From: an uncultured Saprospiraceae bacterium
Lineage (GTDB): Bacteria > Bacteroidota > Bacteroidia > Chitinophagales > Saprospiraceae
Assembly (NCBI GenBank): GCA_937872385.1
Contig: CALMSO010000024.1
Span: 1 to 64,000, forward strand
DNA: 64,000 nt
Direction of reading: 5' to 3'
Below are positions 40,301 through 45,801 of the stretch, piece after piece. Within the stretch, counting starts at the first letter, position 1, and every line of letters starts with the position of its first letter. Under the pieces are notes generated by a model. The model worked only from the letters and a program-made list of their open reading frames with translations. It did no database searches and was not told the origin of the DNA. A program made the position numbers and the translations under genes.

Positions 40301-43300
40301 TTGCCATTATCGCCCCACACGAGGAAGCTCATGTTGTTGGTAATGCTGGTCGAATTGGCAATATTGCTCGTTGCGATTTCATTGCCAATAGCCATCGTGA
40401 TAAAGCCTTCGGCATTTACCGAGCTGGACTGCTTTTGCTCAAATTCGGCGCAGTCGTCCCGCCCCAAACCTGCGATATTTTGGTTGTAAGCAGCATTCAC
40501 GGTGGCGTCCCACATTTTGGTACCTGCCATGCCGTCCCAATCGCTGGCTAAGTAGTCGGTCGGGGTATTTTGATCGAGCGTGACGCCGTATTTCAAGGCG
40601 AGGTAAGAATTGACTTTCTGCTTTTCCCAGCCTAATAGTTCCCGATTGTAAATAATCACTTCCGGTATCGAGCCGGCAAAATAAATGTAATTACCAAAGC
40701 CTAAATTGGTTCTGGTCTGATTGAATTGGATCGTATTGGAATTTTTGTTGTAATCCTGTTTGCTATTAAACCAGGCAGTCCATTGGCCCGCTTTAGCCCG
40801 AACGTTATAAATGTTGGGCTGCTGGATATCAATAGATGGCACCCAAACCTGTCGGGTAGTAGAACCAAAAGCATCATAAATATTTTGGTTGCCCCAGGTA
40901 TAATGCTGCCAGTGATTGTTGCCCCAGGTAGCAAAACCATTGGATGAAGTTTTGGGGCGGTTGCTCCGCACCATGTAAAAGACTTCGCCGGCCGTGAAGC
41001 CATTCGTGAAGTTGTTGAAATCAAAACGCTGGTTGCTGCCATTGAAATTTACGGAAGGATTAAAATTGATACCTTCAGCGACATACGTTGGGCTGTTTAC
41101 CGCAGCCGTCGAGTTATTGGCATTGCCACTCGCTTCGCTCCACGCACTGATAGCGCCATTATTCTGATCTACGCCATAGTCACCTTTCAGCCAGAGGCGA
41201 ATGCCTACGTCCACGCAGGCCGGCCCTGCGATGCGATTCGCCAGCGTGAAGTACGCGCCATCCGCTAGCAGGGACGAAGAGAGGGTGATGCAGCCATTCT
41301 GCTGGAAAGTATAAACGGCATCGCCTGCGCCAAAAGTCACATCGGACGATACGAGCAGGTATTTTTCGCCTTTTTGGGGTCCGCAAATGGTAATATTCTG
41401 GTCTGACCAATTGGTTTTGGATACCCGCCAGATGCGATCCATGCGGGTGGTCACGCTGCGGCCAAGGGCATCATTCAAGCCGGCAACGGCAGTGCTGTAA
41501 TTGGTGGACGCATCATTATTTGACCAGGTGAAGAAAGAAAGGTTGTTGGGAATGGTGGTTTTATTCAATTGATTAGTCGTCGCAAAAGTGCTGCCTGCGG
41601 CCACCCGAATGAGCGCATCGCTGTTGGCAGATTTGGATTGCCGCTGATAAAGCCCGGAAATATCGTCGCGCCCCATACCGGCAATATCGTGCCGGAAAGT
41701 GCCGTTGGCGGCAGCATCCCACATTTTGGTGGTTCCGTCGCTGGCGATATAATCCTGCGGCGCGATGTTTTGGTCGAGCGTCAAGCCATATTTCAAAGCC
41801 AGATAGCTTTCCACGCGGTCGCGCTCGCCGGGCGTCAGCACCCGGTCGTAGAGGATTACCTCGGCCATGTCGCCCCGGAAGCGGTAGCCCACATCATTCG
41901 TACCGAGATAGTTAAAATTATTGCCGCTGAAGCTCACGGTATTCGTGCCGGTCGTCGCCTGAAAGTGCCCGTTGAAACCAGCGCCCCAGCCGCCATTGGC
42001 CGTAGAAGTTGCGCGGATTTGGAACAGGTTCCAGTTGCGCGGGTCCGTAGCTGGCCCGCTCACCGTCAGCCCAGGGTGGTTGTCTAAAATAGCATTCGTC
42101 ACCGGATTCCAGCCGATGCGGTCATTGGTACCAAAGCCGTAATATACGGCACCGTTGCCCCAAGTGTAGTGGTCGTTCCAGTGCCCGCCAAAGTCGAACG
42201 CGGCCCCACAATTACAACTGGTATAAGCATTATCTTTTGTAACGGCAAAAACCTCACCAGCTGTGAAAGGCTTGGTAAAGTTTGCCCGACTCATATAATC
42301 ATTGCCATCAAAGCGAATGACGTGGTTGTAGTTCAATTCGCCGTCTATACGCGAGGGGTCGCTCACGATGGTGCTCATGTGGCGCAGATTACCCGACTGG
42401 TCGAGCCAGCCCGTACCGTTCACTTGTGCGCCGGCACTCGTGCCGCGATTGGCGTCCACCCAAAATTGCAGCTGCGGCGATACCCCACCCGGGTAGCGCT
42501 GCGCTTTGCCAATGGTGAAAAATGCCCCATTGGGCAGATAACTCGATGGAATGGTAGCGCCACCGTTGCCATCCAATTGCACCTGATAGGTCACGACCAT
42601 ATTAAAAGTCGGGTCGCTATGGCTAATGAGCAAGTACTGCGTATCGTCGCCGCCTTCAATGCAGAAGGAAATATCCTGATCGGTCCAGCCAGCAGATTTA
42701 TACGCCTTCCAAACGCGCGGCATCCGGGCGTTGACCGCCGCCATCGGAAAGAGCACCGGCGTAGTGAAGGTGGCTGCCATGCCATTGGTGCCCCAGCTCA
42801 AAAAACTCCTGTCGGTAGTCACGGTATTCAAATTGGAAGCATTATCGCCGGCCACATCCGAGCCTAAGGCAAGGGCTACTACTGAATTAGTATTCACCGA
42901 TTTCGACTGCTTTTGGTGCAAACCGGAATCATCGTCCCGACCGATACCAGCGATGTCATTGCCATAGCCTGTATTAGCGGAAGCGTCCCACATCAGGGTA
43001 GTTCCGTCAGAAGCTACGTAATTTTGTGGCACTACTAATTGATCGAGCGTCACACCGTATTTCAATGCCAGATAGCTTTCCACGCGGTCGCGCTCGCCTG
43101 CCGTCAGCACCCGGTCGAAGAGGATCACCTCAGCAATGTCGCCCCGGAACACATAGCCCGCGTGCGCACCGAGATAGTTGATATTATTGCCACCAAAACT
43201 CACAGCGTTATTATTGGTAGAAGCCTGAAACTGCCCATTGAAACCCGCGCCCCACTCATTCACTTTGGCTTTAATCTGGAAAAGGTTCCAGTTGCGCGTA

Positions 43301-43848
43301 TCGTAGGATGTACCCGGCGTGATGGTCAGCCCGGGGTGGTTGTCGCGGATGACGCGCGTGGCCGGATCCCAGCCTACGCGGTTGTTGGTACCGAAACCGT
43401 AATATATAGCGCCGTTGCCCCAGGTGTAATGGTCGTTGGAGTGCCCGCCAAAGTCGAAAGGGGCTCCGCAGTTGCAGGATTTATAGGCGTTGTCTTTCAC
43501 CACCGCGAATACTTCGCCCTGCTTGAAGGCTTTGGTAAACTTGGTGCGGAAAACGTAATCGTTGCCGTCAAAATTGATAAACGGATTGAAATTGATGCCG
43601 CCGGCCACGCGATTGGGGTCACTGTTCACGCTGGTCATGTGGCGATTTTTGCCGGAGCGGTCTCGCCAGCCTTGTCCATTCACCAGGTTGTTGGCCATAT
43701 TCACCACTGGCCCATTGCCAGCATCGTACCAGGCGGAGCTGTTGGTTACCCCGCCGGGGTTTGCTGTTTGCGAATAGCCAAAAAGGGCTAACGAAAGAAA
43801 GGCACACGTAAATGCCGCGCGCCGTAGCGAGGTGTAAAGAGATTTCAT
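25339..43848 (-). CDS. Giant secreted repeat protein (6169 residues, fourteen LamG/DUF8202-like units)
   Basis: After a signal peptide (about 1-26) the protein consists of fourteen units of about 390-425 residues. Each unit has a lead-in (GPACVNxGIxxWLRAD, then SGNxNN and NFNPAxxFDG), a LamG/concanavalin-like sandwich, the motif YNRxLTAAELQRVHSYLALK, and ASDGTTxMWDA then DIAGIGxDECTxLHQKQSKS. It closes with NDxSFLVWGDN, RVWRVDKTNW and GxYFTLG. The segment after YLALKYG resembles the Pfam family I know as DUF8202. A PA14-like domain sits between units 3 and 4 (about 1280-1416). The tail (about 5900-6169) has a regulatory-like sandwich and two calcium-binding-type GDVNQDG/YDVNMDG repeats, ending EQLP. 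No recognisable T9SS sorting domain ends the protein. A large surface adhesin is likely; ligands are unknown. The frame is intact through 18.5 kb. Confidence 0.88.
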   Translation of the reverse strand: MKSLYTSLRRAAFTCAFLSLALFGYSQTANPGGVTNSSAWYDAGNGPVVNMANNLVNGQGWRDRSGKNRHMTSVNSDPNRVAGGINFNPFINFDGNDYVFRTKFTKAFKQGEVFAVVKDNAYKSCNCGAPFDFGGHSNDHYTWGNGAIYYGFGTNNRVGWDPATRVIRDNHPGLTITPGTSYDTRNWNLFQIKAKVNEWGAGFNGQFQASTNNNAVSFGGNNINYLGAHAGYVFRGDIAEVILFDRVLTAGERDRVESYLALKYGVTLDQLVVPQNYVASDGTTLMWDASANTGYGNDIAGIGRDDDSGLHQKQSKSVNTNSVVALALGSDVAGDNASNLNTVTTDRSFLSWGTNGMAATFTTPVLFPMAAVNARMPRVWKAYKSAGWTDQDISFCIEGGDDTQYLLISHSDPTFNMVVTYQVQLDGNGGATIPSSYLPNGAFFTIGKAQRYPGGVSPQLQFWVDANRGTSAGAQVNGTGWLDQSGNLRHMSTIVSDPSRIDGELNYNHVIRFDGNDYMSRANFTKPFTAGEVFAVTKDNAYTSCNCGAAFDFGGHWNDHYTWGNGAVYYGFGTNDRIGWNPVTNAILDNHPGLTVSGPATDPRNWNLFQIRATSTANGGWGAGFNGHFQATTGTNTVSFSGNNFNYLGTNDVGYRFRGDMAEVILYDRVLTPGERDRVESYLALKYGLTLDQNIAPQDYIASDGTTKMWDAAANGTFRHDIAGMGRDDISGLYQRQSKSANSDALIRVAAGSTFATTNQLNKTTIPNNLSFFTWSNNDASTNYSTAVAGLNDALGRSVTTRMDRIWRVSKTNWSDQNITICGPQKGEKYLLVSSDVTFGAGDAVYTFQQNGCITLSSSLLADGAYFTLANRIAGPACVDVGIRLWLKGDYGVDQNNGAISAWSEASGNANNSTAAVNSPTYVAEGINFNPSVNFNGSNQRFDFNNFTNGFTAGEVFYMVRSNRPKTSSNGFATWGNNHWQHYTWGNQNIYDAFGSTTRQVWVPSIDIQQPNIYNVRAKAGQWTAWFNSKQDYNKNSNTIQFNQTRTNLGFGNYIYFAGSIPEVIIYNRELLGWEKQKVNSYLALKYGVTLDQNTPTDYLASDWDGMAGTKMWDATVNAAYNQNIAGLGRDDCAEFEQKQSSSVNAEGFITMAIGNEIATSNIANSTSITNNMSFLVWGDNGKSIQYGAPINLTGTDYMRMIRTWRVDKTNWGDQNITICAGADHAESFLLVSNADPNFGTPDEEIELDENGCATFNSSKLPDGAYFSLARAIRTPICELSTAPGCVYFERYSGANGLVESLNPNNIIQTGHIDGFYIPIGGTNHGYKLYSNITISTAGTYTFFTSSDDGSRLYVDNKLVVNNNFIQACTERSGTITLSPGTYPIVVEFAQGGGGECLAARYSGPSIPKQVIPCSVLSSDAPKTLQAWLRADQIKNAAGEGDVVNVWSDYSNLGNNAIAGGDPTLTLNGINFNPAVYYDGNDRHRFDKMMRDNYTVIGVSKLEGTMNRRVFSNGLDNWLFGYHGGREDVLYIDNNPNRLGASFGKPATTEANLHSLVRQSSGAYNFYADGHSLYSGASSANSRVLLDIGSSYSNEYSRVFVGEVLMYNMDISASELQRVHSYLALKYGITLDQATPQNYIASDGTTLMWEAAANGIYNKNIAGLGRDDCNGLYQKQSKSQNTGELVTIAVGNAVMPNNLENTATIPDLGFFAWGNNNLGTDFDVSVTAAQADFRMARIWKVDKNANWSDQNITICIPQSGGERYLIIDDNAAFSSINHELKFNFNSGCITLNSSLINDGDHFTIATKITGPACVDAGVQYWLRSDYGAFTHAQTVTQWGDFSGRGNNGAIFNGTPTYDTIGLMNFHPTVYYNGASAHTLPVSVSGNYSIFTVSQMQGTLNGRVFQSEVGNVLMGYHGGLEDRLYLNAWLNTGKAVTTDINMYSLQRSTTGAYEFRGEGTVIKQAASGSANVTWKMNIGGRSAVNEPSRVFVGEVVAYNRDVTAAEAHRIESYLAYKYGLTLNNGNTNYLASDGTTIMWPTDATYKHDVAGIGLDECTELNQKQSKSQNTDDIVTVALGGEVMPTNRDNLVDFADDNPTLYGDMSFLSWANNDGNVNLIAEANGTLVSARSERVWRAYKHNFSDQEITICFDNYEADAYLLISNSDPTFGTINQEIQLDGNGCTTLMSDLLPNGAYFAVGKLLSGPGCVNAGIAMWLRADEGPNDAGSGTADEWSDYSGNGNHPFQNTLTNQPTITDLGTNFNPTMTFDGNDFLNIPNVTALPSGNANISVIAVGVSNNSAGWRYVYSHGNNATNQAYYVGKENGNTNLRTGGWNNQNTISNVWLIGEPRLVTGTHSGTTNQERTYVDGTLSATNSRTYNVQQNRGYIGAQAYPTATEFWNGTMSEVIVYNREVSGAELQRIHSYLALKYGITMGGGTQNYLASDGSVYWNATTNSAYGNDIAGIGLDDCTALNQKQSRSVNSDALVTIALGSEVATSNAENNSIITNDKSFLVWGNNNGATTFTTSVTGLNSTDRMGRIWRVQKTNWADQEITLCVSQGGERNLIISSDAMFGAGDTEVAFDFNTGCATFNSNLLGDGYHFTIATRKSGPACVNTGVQLWLRADYGVGTSGPNVASWVDFSGNNKSSIGTNGVVAYNVEPTNFNPTIRIRNNTADGIRGPALGMANANAFAVVLVTAPTHASNGNDVFAIAEGGAGAIEYGTAAGGRFFMRANNNGLTPGNVSSNLNRPQLVGFNSGSGSGTGYLNGLAGTSQTPGTLANSNTIWRVGDFLANGDGLGQHFSEVVVYNVTLGAAELQRINSYLALKYGITLDQTTPTDYVDSDGTSYWDATANTTYNQNIAGIGKDDCTDLHQRQSKSANADVFLTVALGDTIWGSNLQSWQNGNNVTTDKTFLVWGDNGGSNDFDVTINGTETTARLGRVWRVDKSATWTNQNITMCFDGYNDESYLIISATDAMLDTQDSELQLNANGCITFNSSLLADGAYFSLGKNIVGPACVNGGIKLWLRADDTQSDNTNWRDYSNNGNNATQGAVANQPAELDNGINFNKVFDFDGSNDYMDIASNVSLSGTNPFTLVGVGMRKSVGAWHGILSHQTTATGGLLFAFSNVNNGTIHRTGTANTITSASTYAANEPALLSATRSGNNFAIFRNGGADGTATSTHSYNSNNVRIGNRATSADVRFNGYIGEVIVYNRALTAAELQQVHSYLSLKYGLTYNNGNSDYIASDGLTKMWDATVNAGYKHDIAGLGLDECTGLHQRQSRSVNDDRLITMALGSSVAASNQDNPNDVLADNTFLVWGNNDGTTNFNVAVSSVTNSTTRMARVWRVDKSDEWIDQDVTICASGVGERYLLIHASDATFGAGTTEHKMNFTTGCVTISSADLADGAYFTLGTKIAGPACVNTGIKAWYRADYGAMPNAWTDFSGNSNNLNQATVANQPAVADGVLNFNPALNFDGNDFFSLPSLYNTNDELTAFFISRTNTINASYQALAEFGNDRPGLYWRSGRANHFTFDVTTPDMPHSSIFTADDPALFMFASNNGNPKDFRVAANGKEEVFGGANGTYGLGTGAAGARLGAINSGSGINFNGHMGEVIFYQGLLTAAEKQRIHSYLALKYGITLDQTTATNYLASDGTTIMWNATDNAAYNQNIAGIGLDECTELHQRQSKSANAGTYLTVALGNTVAATNAANSNEVTNDLSFFVWGDNGGADLFTESAMAQSATARLARVWRTDKTNWADQDITLCFSGYGESEFLIISDNDPTFDAVDNEFQLNASGCVTLNSDAIADGAYFTLGRDLAGPGCVNGGIALWLRADQGTNDDGNGFVDAWTDASGNGNDGEQATVASRPGIDGLLNFNRALSFDGSNDFIRIPTTRQQSFPTGNQNRTVFTVQLPNSAATRTIFDYGNDVASQNQSFRVEASGVIRYIGFANDFATPVNAYTLAKPFIGMYDHNGSTPTIQTDGFLRVTSGTRTYNTTLADEARIGSRFSAGEYFQGPIGEIVLYNRQLNAAEQRQVYSYLALKYGITLNVPAALAAHHYIASDGATVMWDAVNNFDYRFDIAGIGKDECTGLNQKQSRSVNTDANDVILTMALGNLVEASNETNTNEFTNDLAFLSWGNNDLATTFTTALPMGLPNGVSVRTPRIWRVTKSSVWDDAQDITVCVQQTGERYLVIDQNSTGFENDANTLVRTFNPSNGCVTISSADLPDGAYFSLGTKIVGPACVNVGIKAWYRADIGATPSLWPDYSGNSNNASQATVANQPAVIANGVNFNPVMDFKPNDFMRDADGIFGSSTYENSNAFVVQITDAVVAQSTFFENTSLNYFNAHIPWSDGNFYWDPPVTTNRVLGAWGGTTGTPYLWSLTSNKAGTDITTGRHIYRNRTTVAGNVTAPVNFNGTNSPFNIGRNEANAWYANMRVAEIVIYGDKITNTQRLLIESYLALKYGVTLNQTTATNYIASDGTTIMWNATDNASYNQNIAGIGKDECTDLHQKQSKSVNAGEFLTVALGAEIEATNAANPNEVSNDLSFFTWGHNGGAADFLADAGGTNATARLARIWRVDKTNWVDQDITLHFDGYDDTHYLIVHATDPTFLMSPQEYQLDVNGEVTLNSSNLPDGAYFTLGINLVGPACVNGGIKMWLRADDGAATGAAWTDVSGYGFSSTQATVANQPALAAGVSNFNPALQFDGTNDNLVVPNANLPGGFPFGTTNRTIIAVGTTNLNNGWKSMVSYGTNTLNNAVLFGQANTPANAAGWAGWANDLSGTAGSFPLATSRIIGGRFNGTTAFIDVNGRLNVSSPRAWNTSSVQPLYIGHGPNATTAYFWNGNINEVIIYNRELSAAELQRVNSYLALKYGVTLDQTTATNYLASDGTTLMWENDSDGFQHDIAGIGKDECTALHQKQSRSVNADDLVTFALGSHAAIPATNAANTATVTNDKSFFTWANDNGNTDLFSTSVVATNAELRMGRIWKVDKHNWADQDVTICFAGQIGERYLLIDDNSATLASIDHEIALNPFTGCATLSSSLLGHGHYFSLGTKILAPGCSSNPDVLTWLRADYGATASQWNDFSGRTTHARQTTLANQPALTGTMNFNPAMDFTGTSFMNFDITGQNLNINPTVTDRNPITLLTVYNADVLDRPIWGNDDGGEDRYLRMQNVANGVSATAYTGGNVIGQSKLVSTIMNDGPANGSYVYADGRQVLNFTQTSSNGGLSYTMLGGIGTSSATRFDGRIGEFVAYRGALTATQLRQAETYLAIKYGLTLSNDNDGDNIPLEMVTASLNEGDYIASDGTTKIWDATTNSAYHNDIAGIGQDECTSLFQKQSRSANSDDIVTVALGTVVAATNAANTNTFTNDLAFFTWGNNDGALSYTQPQTGIAVTTRLDRTWRVQKTAGWDNTQQVTICFAGYDENAFLLVSNSNTFATLDVEEPLNTDGCITISSALLPNGDYFSVGTSLSGPACVNNGILLWLRADDGTADGTAWNDYSGNNIDAAQATVANQPTVNTAAINFNPAMVFDGTNDFMSLSPLNNLPSGSSNRTIVGVGYTSIGTGIRSMFSYGTATNNQNQRIGQNAAAARYSSGTLAGQFVDAASFWTTNTSSILYTSYADLATDVASIRKDARTLTNTNITTPWNTVLTGAVGRIGANTAATAAEFWQGGIGEMIIYNRLLTALESQQVHSYLALKYGITLTPDNNNNSTNFEVLSGSVKEGDYVASDGTTIYWDASANSTYHNNVAGIGKDECTNLLQKQSRSINANSRLTIGLDSIAVNNALHDSDFANDLTFLVWGDDNASFVETMTNLPAAFAANTKRFTRQWKVQHTGTVGDVQMRFDLTSLTVSAVNINELKLLIDRDGDGNFNTGIVDIVDASAYVMGTSVTFDGVSLEDGDVFTVASQLPEAKLTGKVFLQGPYNTASSNMNTTLNTLDVLPTDDPYGLGITATTDPNTIANIVDWVKIEIRDAATPTTILKSVAAFVRNDGTLVDINGSSTSVNLGIIPGSYHIAIRHRNHLGVMTNTALNFTGATATSDVDFTVNSPAHGVYGTHARAQVATNVWALWAGDVNQDGQVLNNASPSDVNLVSARVLADAGNTGFFGSGPLNTYTGITAVYELYDVNMDGKIFDNADPSDANLISLIVLSHPANTGFFSSGPIDTFTGLIEQLP
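26768..43070 (-). repeat. Fourteen protein-coding repeat units of about 1.2 kb
   Basis: The conserved YLALKYG-type motif of each unit is encoded near 43052, 41788, 40588, 38970, 37797, 36553, 35367, 34155, 32952, 31730, 30473, 29250, 28050 and 26768. Spacing is about 1.2 kb throughout except 1.6 kb between the third and fourth, where the PA14-like domain is inserted. Units have diverged (variable LamG part, conserved motif part), so this is not a fresh amplification. Confidence 0.88.
39600..40010 (-). other. PA14-like domain inserted in the giant protein
   Basis: This stretch encodes residues about 1280-1416 of the giant protein. It has the PA14 pattern: FERYSGANGLVESLNPNN, then TISTAGTYTFFTSSDDGSRL, YVDNKLVVNNN, and GTYPIVVEFAQGGGGECLAA. 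PA14 domains typically bind carbohydrate. It interrupts the otherwise regular series of units. Confidence 0.75.
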
Positions 43849-43874
43849 GTATATGTAAATTTATTTCCGTTATT

Positions 43875-43882
43875 CAAACTTA
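43875..43882 (-). promoter_or_regulatory. -7 element TAAGTTTG before the giant gene
   Basis: On the minus strand TAAGTTTG fits TAnnTTTG and ends 26 bases before the ATG at 43848. No -33 box was found. The rest of 43883-44509 is AT-rich and holds no gene or structure I can support. Confidence 0.45.
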
Positions 43883-44509
43883 TATTTTTTCGATTCTTTA
43901 TAATTACATAATAAAAGGCAAAGGGATATAATATCACACACATGCAATATCATGTAGTGAAGGTTATTGCAACCCGATTTTACATCAGGTAGTAATGCGG
44001 ATATTTGTTGGGTAAGCGGTACGCTAATTCGAGAATGGGTAGTGTTCTACCCTTTGGGCCAATCGCTGAAATCGTTGTAAATCTTAGCGTTTAACAATAG
44101 TGAACAGGTATAAAAATTAAACCCGATTCGCTATGCCCATGAAGCAGCTCTTGTGTTGGAAAATTGCCTTATCGTTAATAAACTTGAAAACAAACCCGAA
44201 GTATTGAAAAATACCGGATTCAATAGATTTTTATGGACAGCTTGTGCTGCCTGGAAGCCTGATTTGGATGTGTAATTTTAGATAGAAACGGTAGATTTCA
44301 CTCCACCGATACAAAAATAGTTCTTTTTGAACAGTCTGCAAATTTTTTTTATAAAAATATGCATTCGTTTTGTTATTCTCGCCTTTGTTATTGGTGCTGA
44401 TTATGATATAAGCTTGATTATTAGTGTAAAAAAAGCGCCGCCTCGCTTGCAGATTGCTAAACTTTTTGCTGCCAGATGTTGTCTTTTGCATTAGAAAAAA
44501 CGCTTCCAT

Positions 44510-45469
44510 ATGCCCATTCTCCAGCATTCTTCCTATCGCCACCCGCCCAGGTACCAATTCAACGGACATCTGCAAACCATCCTTCCGGGGATGTTTCGTA
44601 AAATAGACCTCCCCTACGAGCGCGAGCGCCTCGAACTCGCCGATGGAGATTTTGTAGATATAGACTGGCTGGAGCAACCCGGCCGCAGGCTCCTTGTTTT
44701 ATCGCATGGCTTGGAGGGCAACTCTGAGCGCCACTACGTCAAAGGCATGGCCAAACTCTTTTTTGAACAGGGCTGGTCGGTGCTCGCCTGGAACTGTCGC
44801 TCTTGCAGCGGAGAGATGAATCGCCATTTCCGGCTCTACCATCACGGCGAAATCAACGATTTTGGCGAGGTCATTGCGCACGCACTACACACTAAGGATT
44901 ATAGCGAAATAGCGCTCGTCGGCTTTAGCATGGGGGGCAACATTACGATGAAATACCTCGGCGTACACGGCCGTGCTGTACCTACGGCTATCACCCGCGC
45001 AGTGGCTTTTTCTTCGCCCACCGACTTGAAATCGGGTGCAGCAGTGCTCGACCAACCCGCCAACCGTTTGTATAAAAAACGCTTTTTGAGAAAGCTGCGT
45101 GCCAAAATAGAAGTGAAAGCGCAACTGTTTCCTGGTACATTAGACTTGAGCAAATTAGATGACATCCGCATCTGGCGCGATTTCGACGAATATTTTTCTG
45201 CTCCGCTTTGTGGCTACAGCAGCGCCGAAGAATTTTATGAGCAAGCTTCCGCCAGAAATTTTATGGCTGGCATCACGGTGCCTACGCTCTTGGTGAACGC
45301 ACAAAATGACCCTATCTTGACGCCAGCATGCTCCCCGGTGGATATTTGCGACAAGCACCCCTACCTCTACCTCGAGACGCCGCGCGAGGGTGGCCACGTC
45401 GGTTTTGAATTGCGGCGCAAGCCCTTTATGTGGTCGGAATACCGCGCTTGGGAGTTTTGTCAGCGATAA
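44510..45469 (+). CDS. YheT-type alpha/beta-hydrolase
   Basis: This 319-residue cytoplasmic protein belongs to the YheT/ABHD1-3 group of alpha/beta-hydrolases, which are probably esterases or acyltransferases of unknown substrate. The N-terminal HPPRYQFNGHLQTILPGMFR (about 10-30) is the family opening. The nucleophile elbow is ALVGFSMGGNITMKYLG (serine at about 145), the acid is in LLVNAQNDPILTP (about 263-275), and the catalytic histidine is in REGGHVGFE (about 290-298). It reads away from the giant gene and has no close partner. No promoter could be identified with confidence. Confidence 0.88.
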   Translation: MPILQHSSYRHPPRYQFNGHLQTILPGMFRKIDLPYERERLELADGDFVDIDWLEQPGRRLLVLSHGLEGNSERHYVKGMAKLFFEQGWSVLAWNCRSCSGEMNRHFRLYHHGEINDFGEVIAHALHTKDYSEIALVGFSMGGNITMKYLGVHGRAVPTAITRAVAFSSPTDLKSGAAVLDQPANRLYKKRFLRKLRAKIEVKAQLFPGTLDLSKLDDIRIWRDFDEYFSAPLCGYSSAEEFYEQASARNFMAGITVPTLLVNAQNDPILTPACSPVDICDKHPYLYLETPREGGHVGFELRRKPFMWSEYRAWEFCQR

Positions 45470-45554
45470 GCTGGCGAGGCACAGGCTCTCCGTCTAATGA
45501 AGTACCCGGATATAATTATTTTCAGTATAAAACTATAAATTGCTGATTATCAAT

Positions 45555-45625
45555 GAATAGATGTTAGACAATAGATATTAGACAATAGATGATAGATGCA
45601 GTCTCAACCTTTTCAACTTTTCAAC
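45555..45625. repeat. Degenerate AGATGNTAGACAAT direct repeats before the 17-bp array
   Basis: From about 45555 the sequence repeats variants of TAGATGTTAGACAATAGA three times and ends in GATAGATGCAG. A similar GATAGATGCCAG occurs just before the other 17-bp array, at about 63396, so the two elements share a lead-in. Confidence 0.55.
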
Positions 45626-45727
45626 CCCATTCCCCTATTTGTCCCATTCCCCTATTCGCCCCATTCCCCTATTTGTCCCATTCCCCTATTCACCCCATTC
45701 CCCTATTCGCCCCATTCCCCTATAAAC
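45626..45727. repeat. Six tandem 17-bp repeats CCCATTCCCCTATTYGY
   Basis: Six consecutive 17-base units start at 45626, 45643, 45660, 45677, 45694 and 45711. The first five differ only in their last three bases (TGT, CGC, TGT, CAC, CGC) and the last is degenerate at its end. The array lies between convergent genes. A three-unit relative is at 63446-63496. Confidence 0.95.
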
Positions 45728-45801
45728 CTCTTTTAACCCCTATCCCAATTAACAAATAACAATTAACAAACAACAACAACAAAATAACAATGTCCCAGTA
45801 T

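Noticed and set aside
25693-43791. Long plus-strand ORFs inside the giant gene (for example 25693-26820, 32128-33234, 42169-42867, 43039-43791)
   Set aside because: They recur at equivalent positions in successive repeat units on the antisense strand, look like frame shadows of the conserved motif block, and have no signal peptide, domain or promoter.
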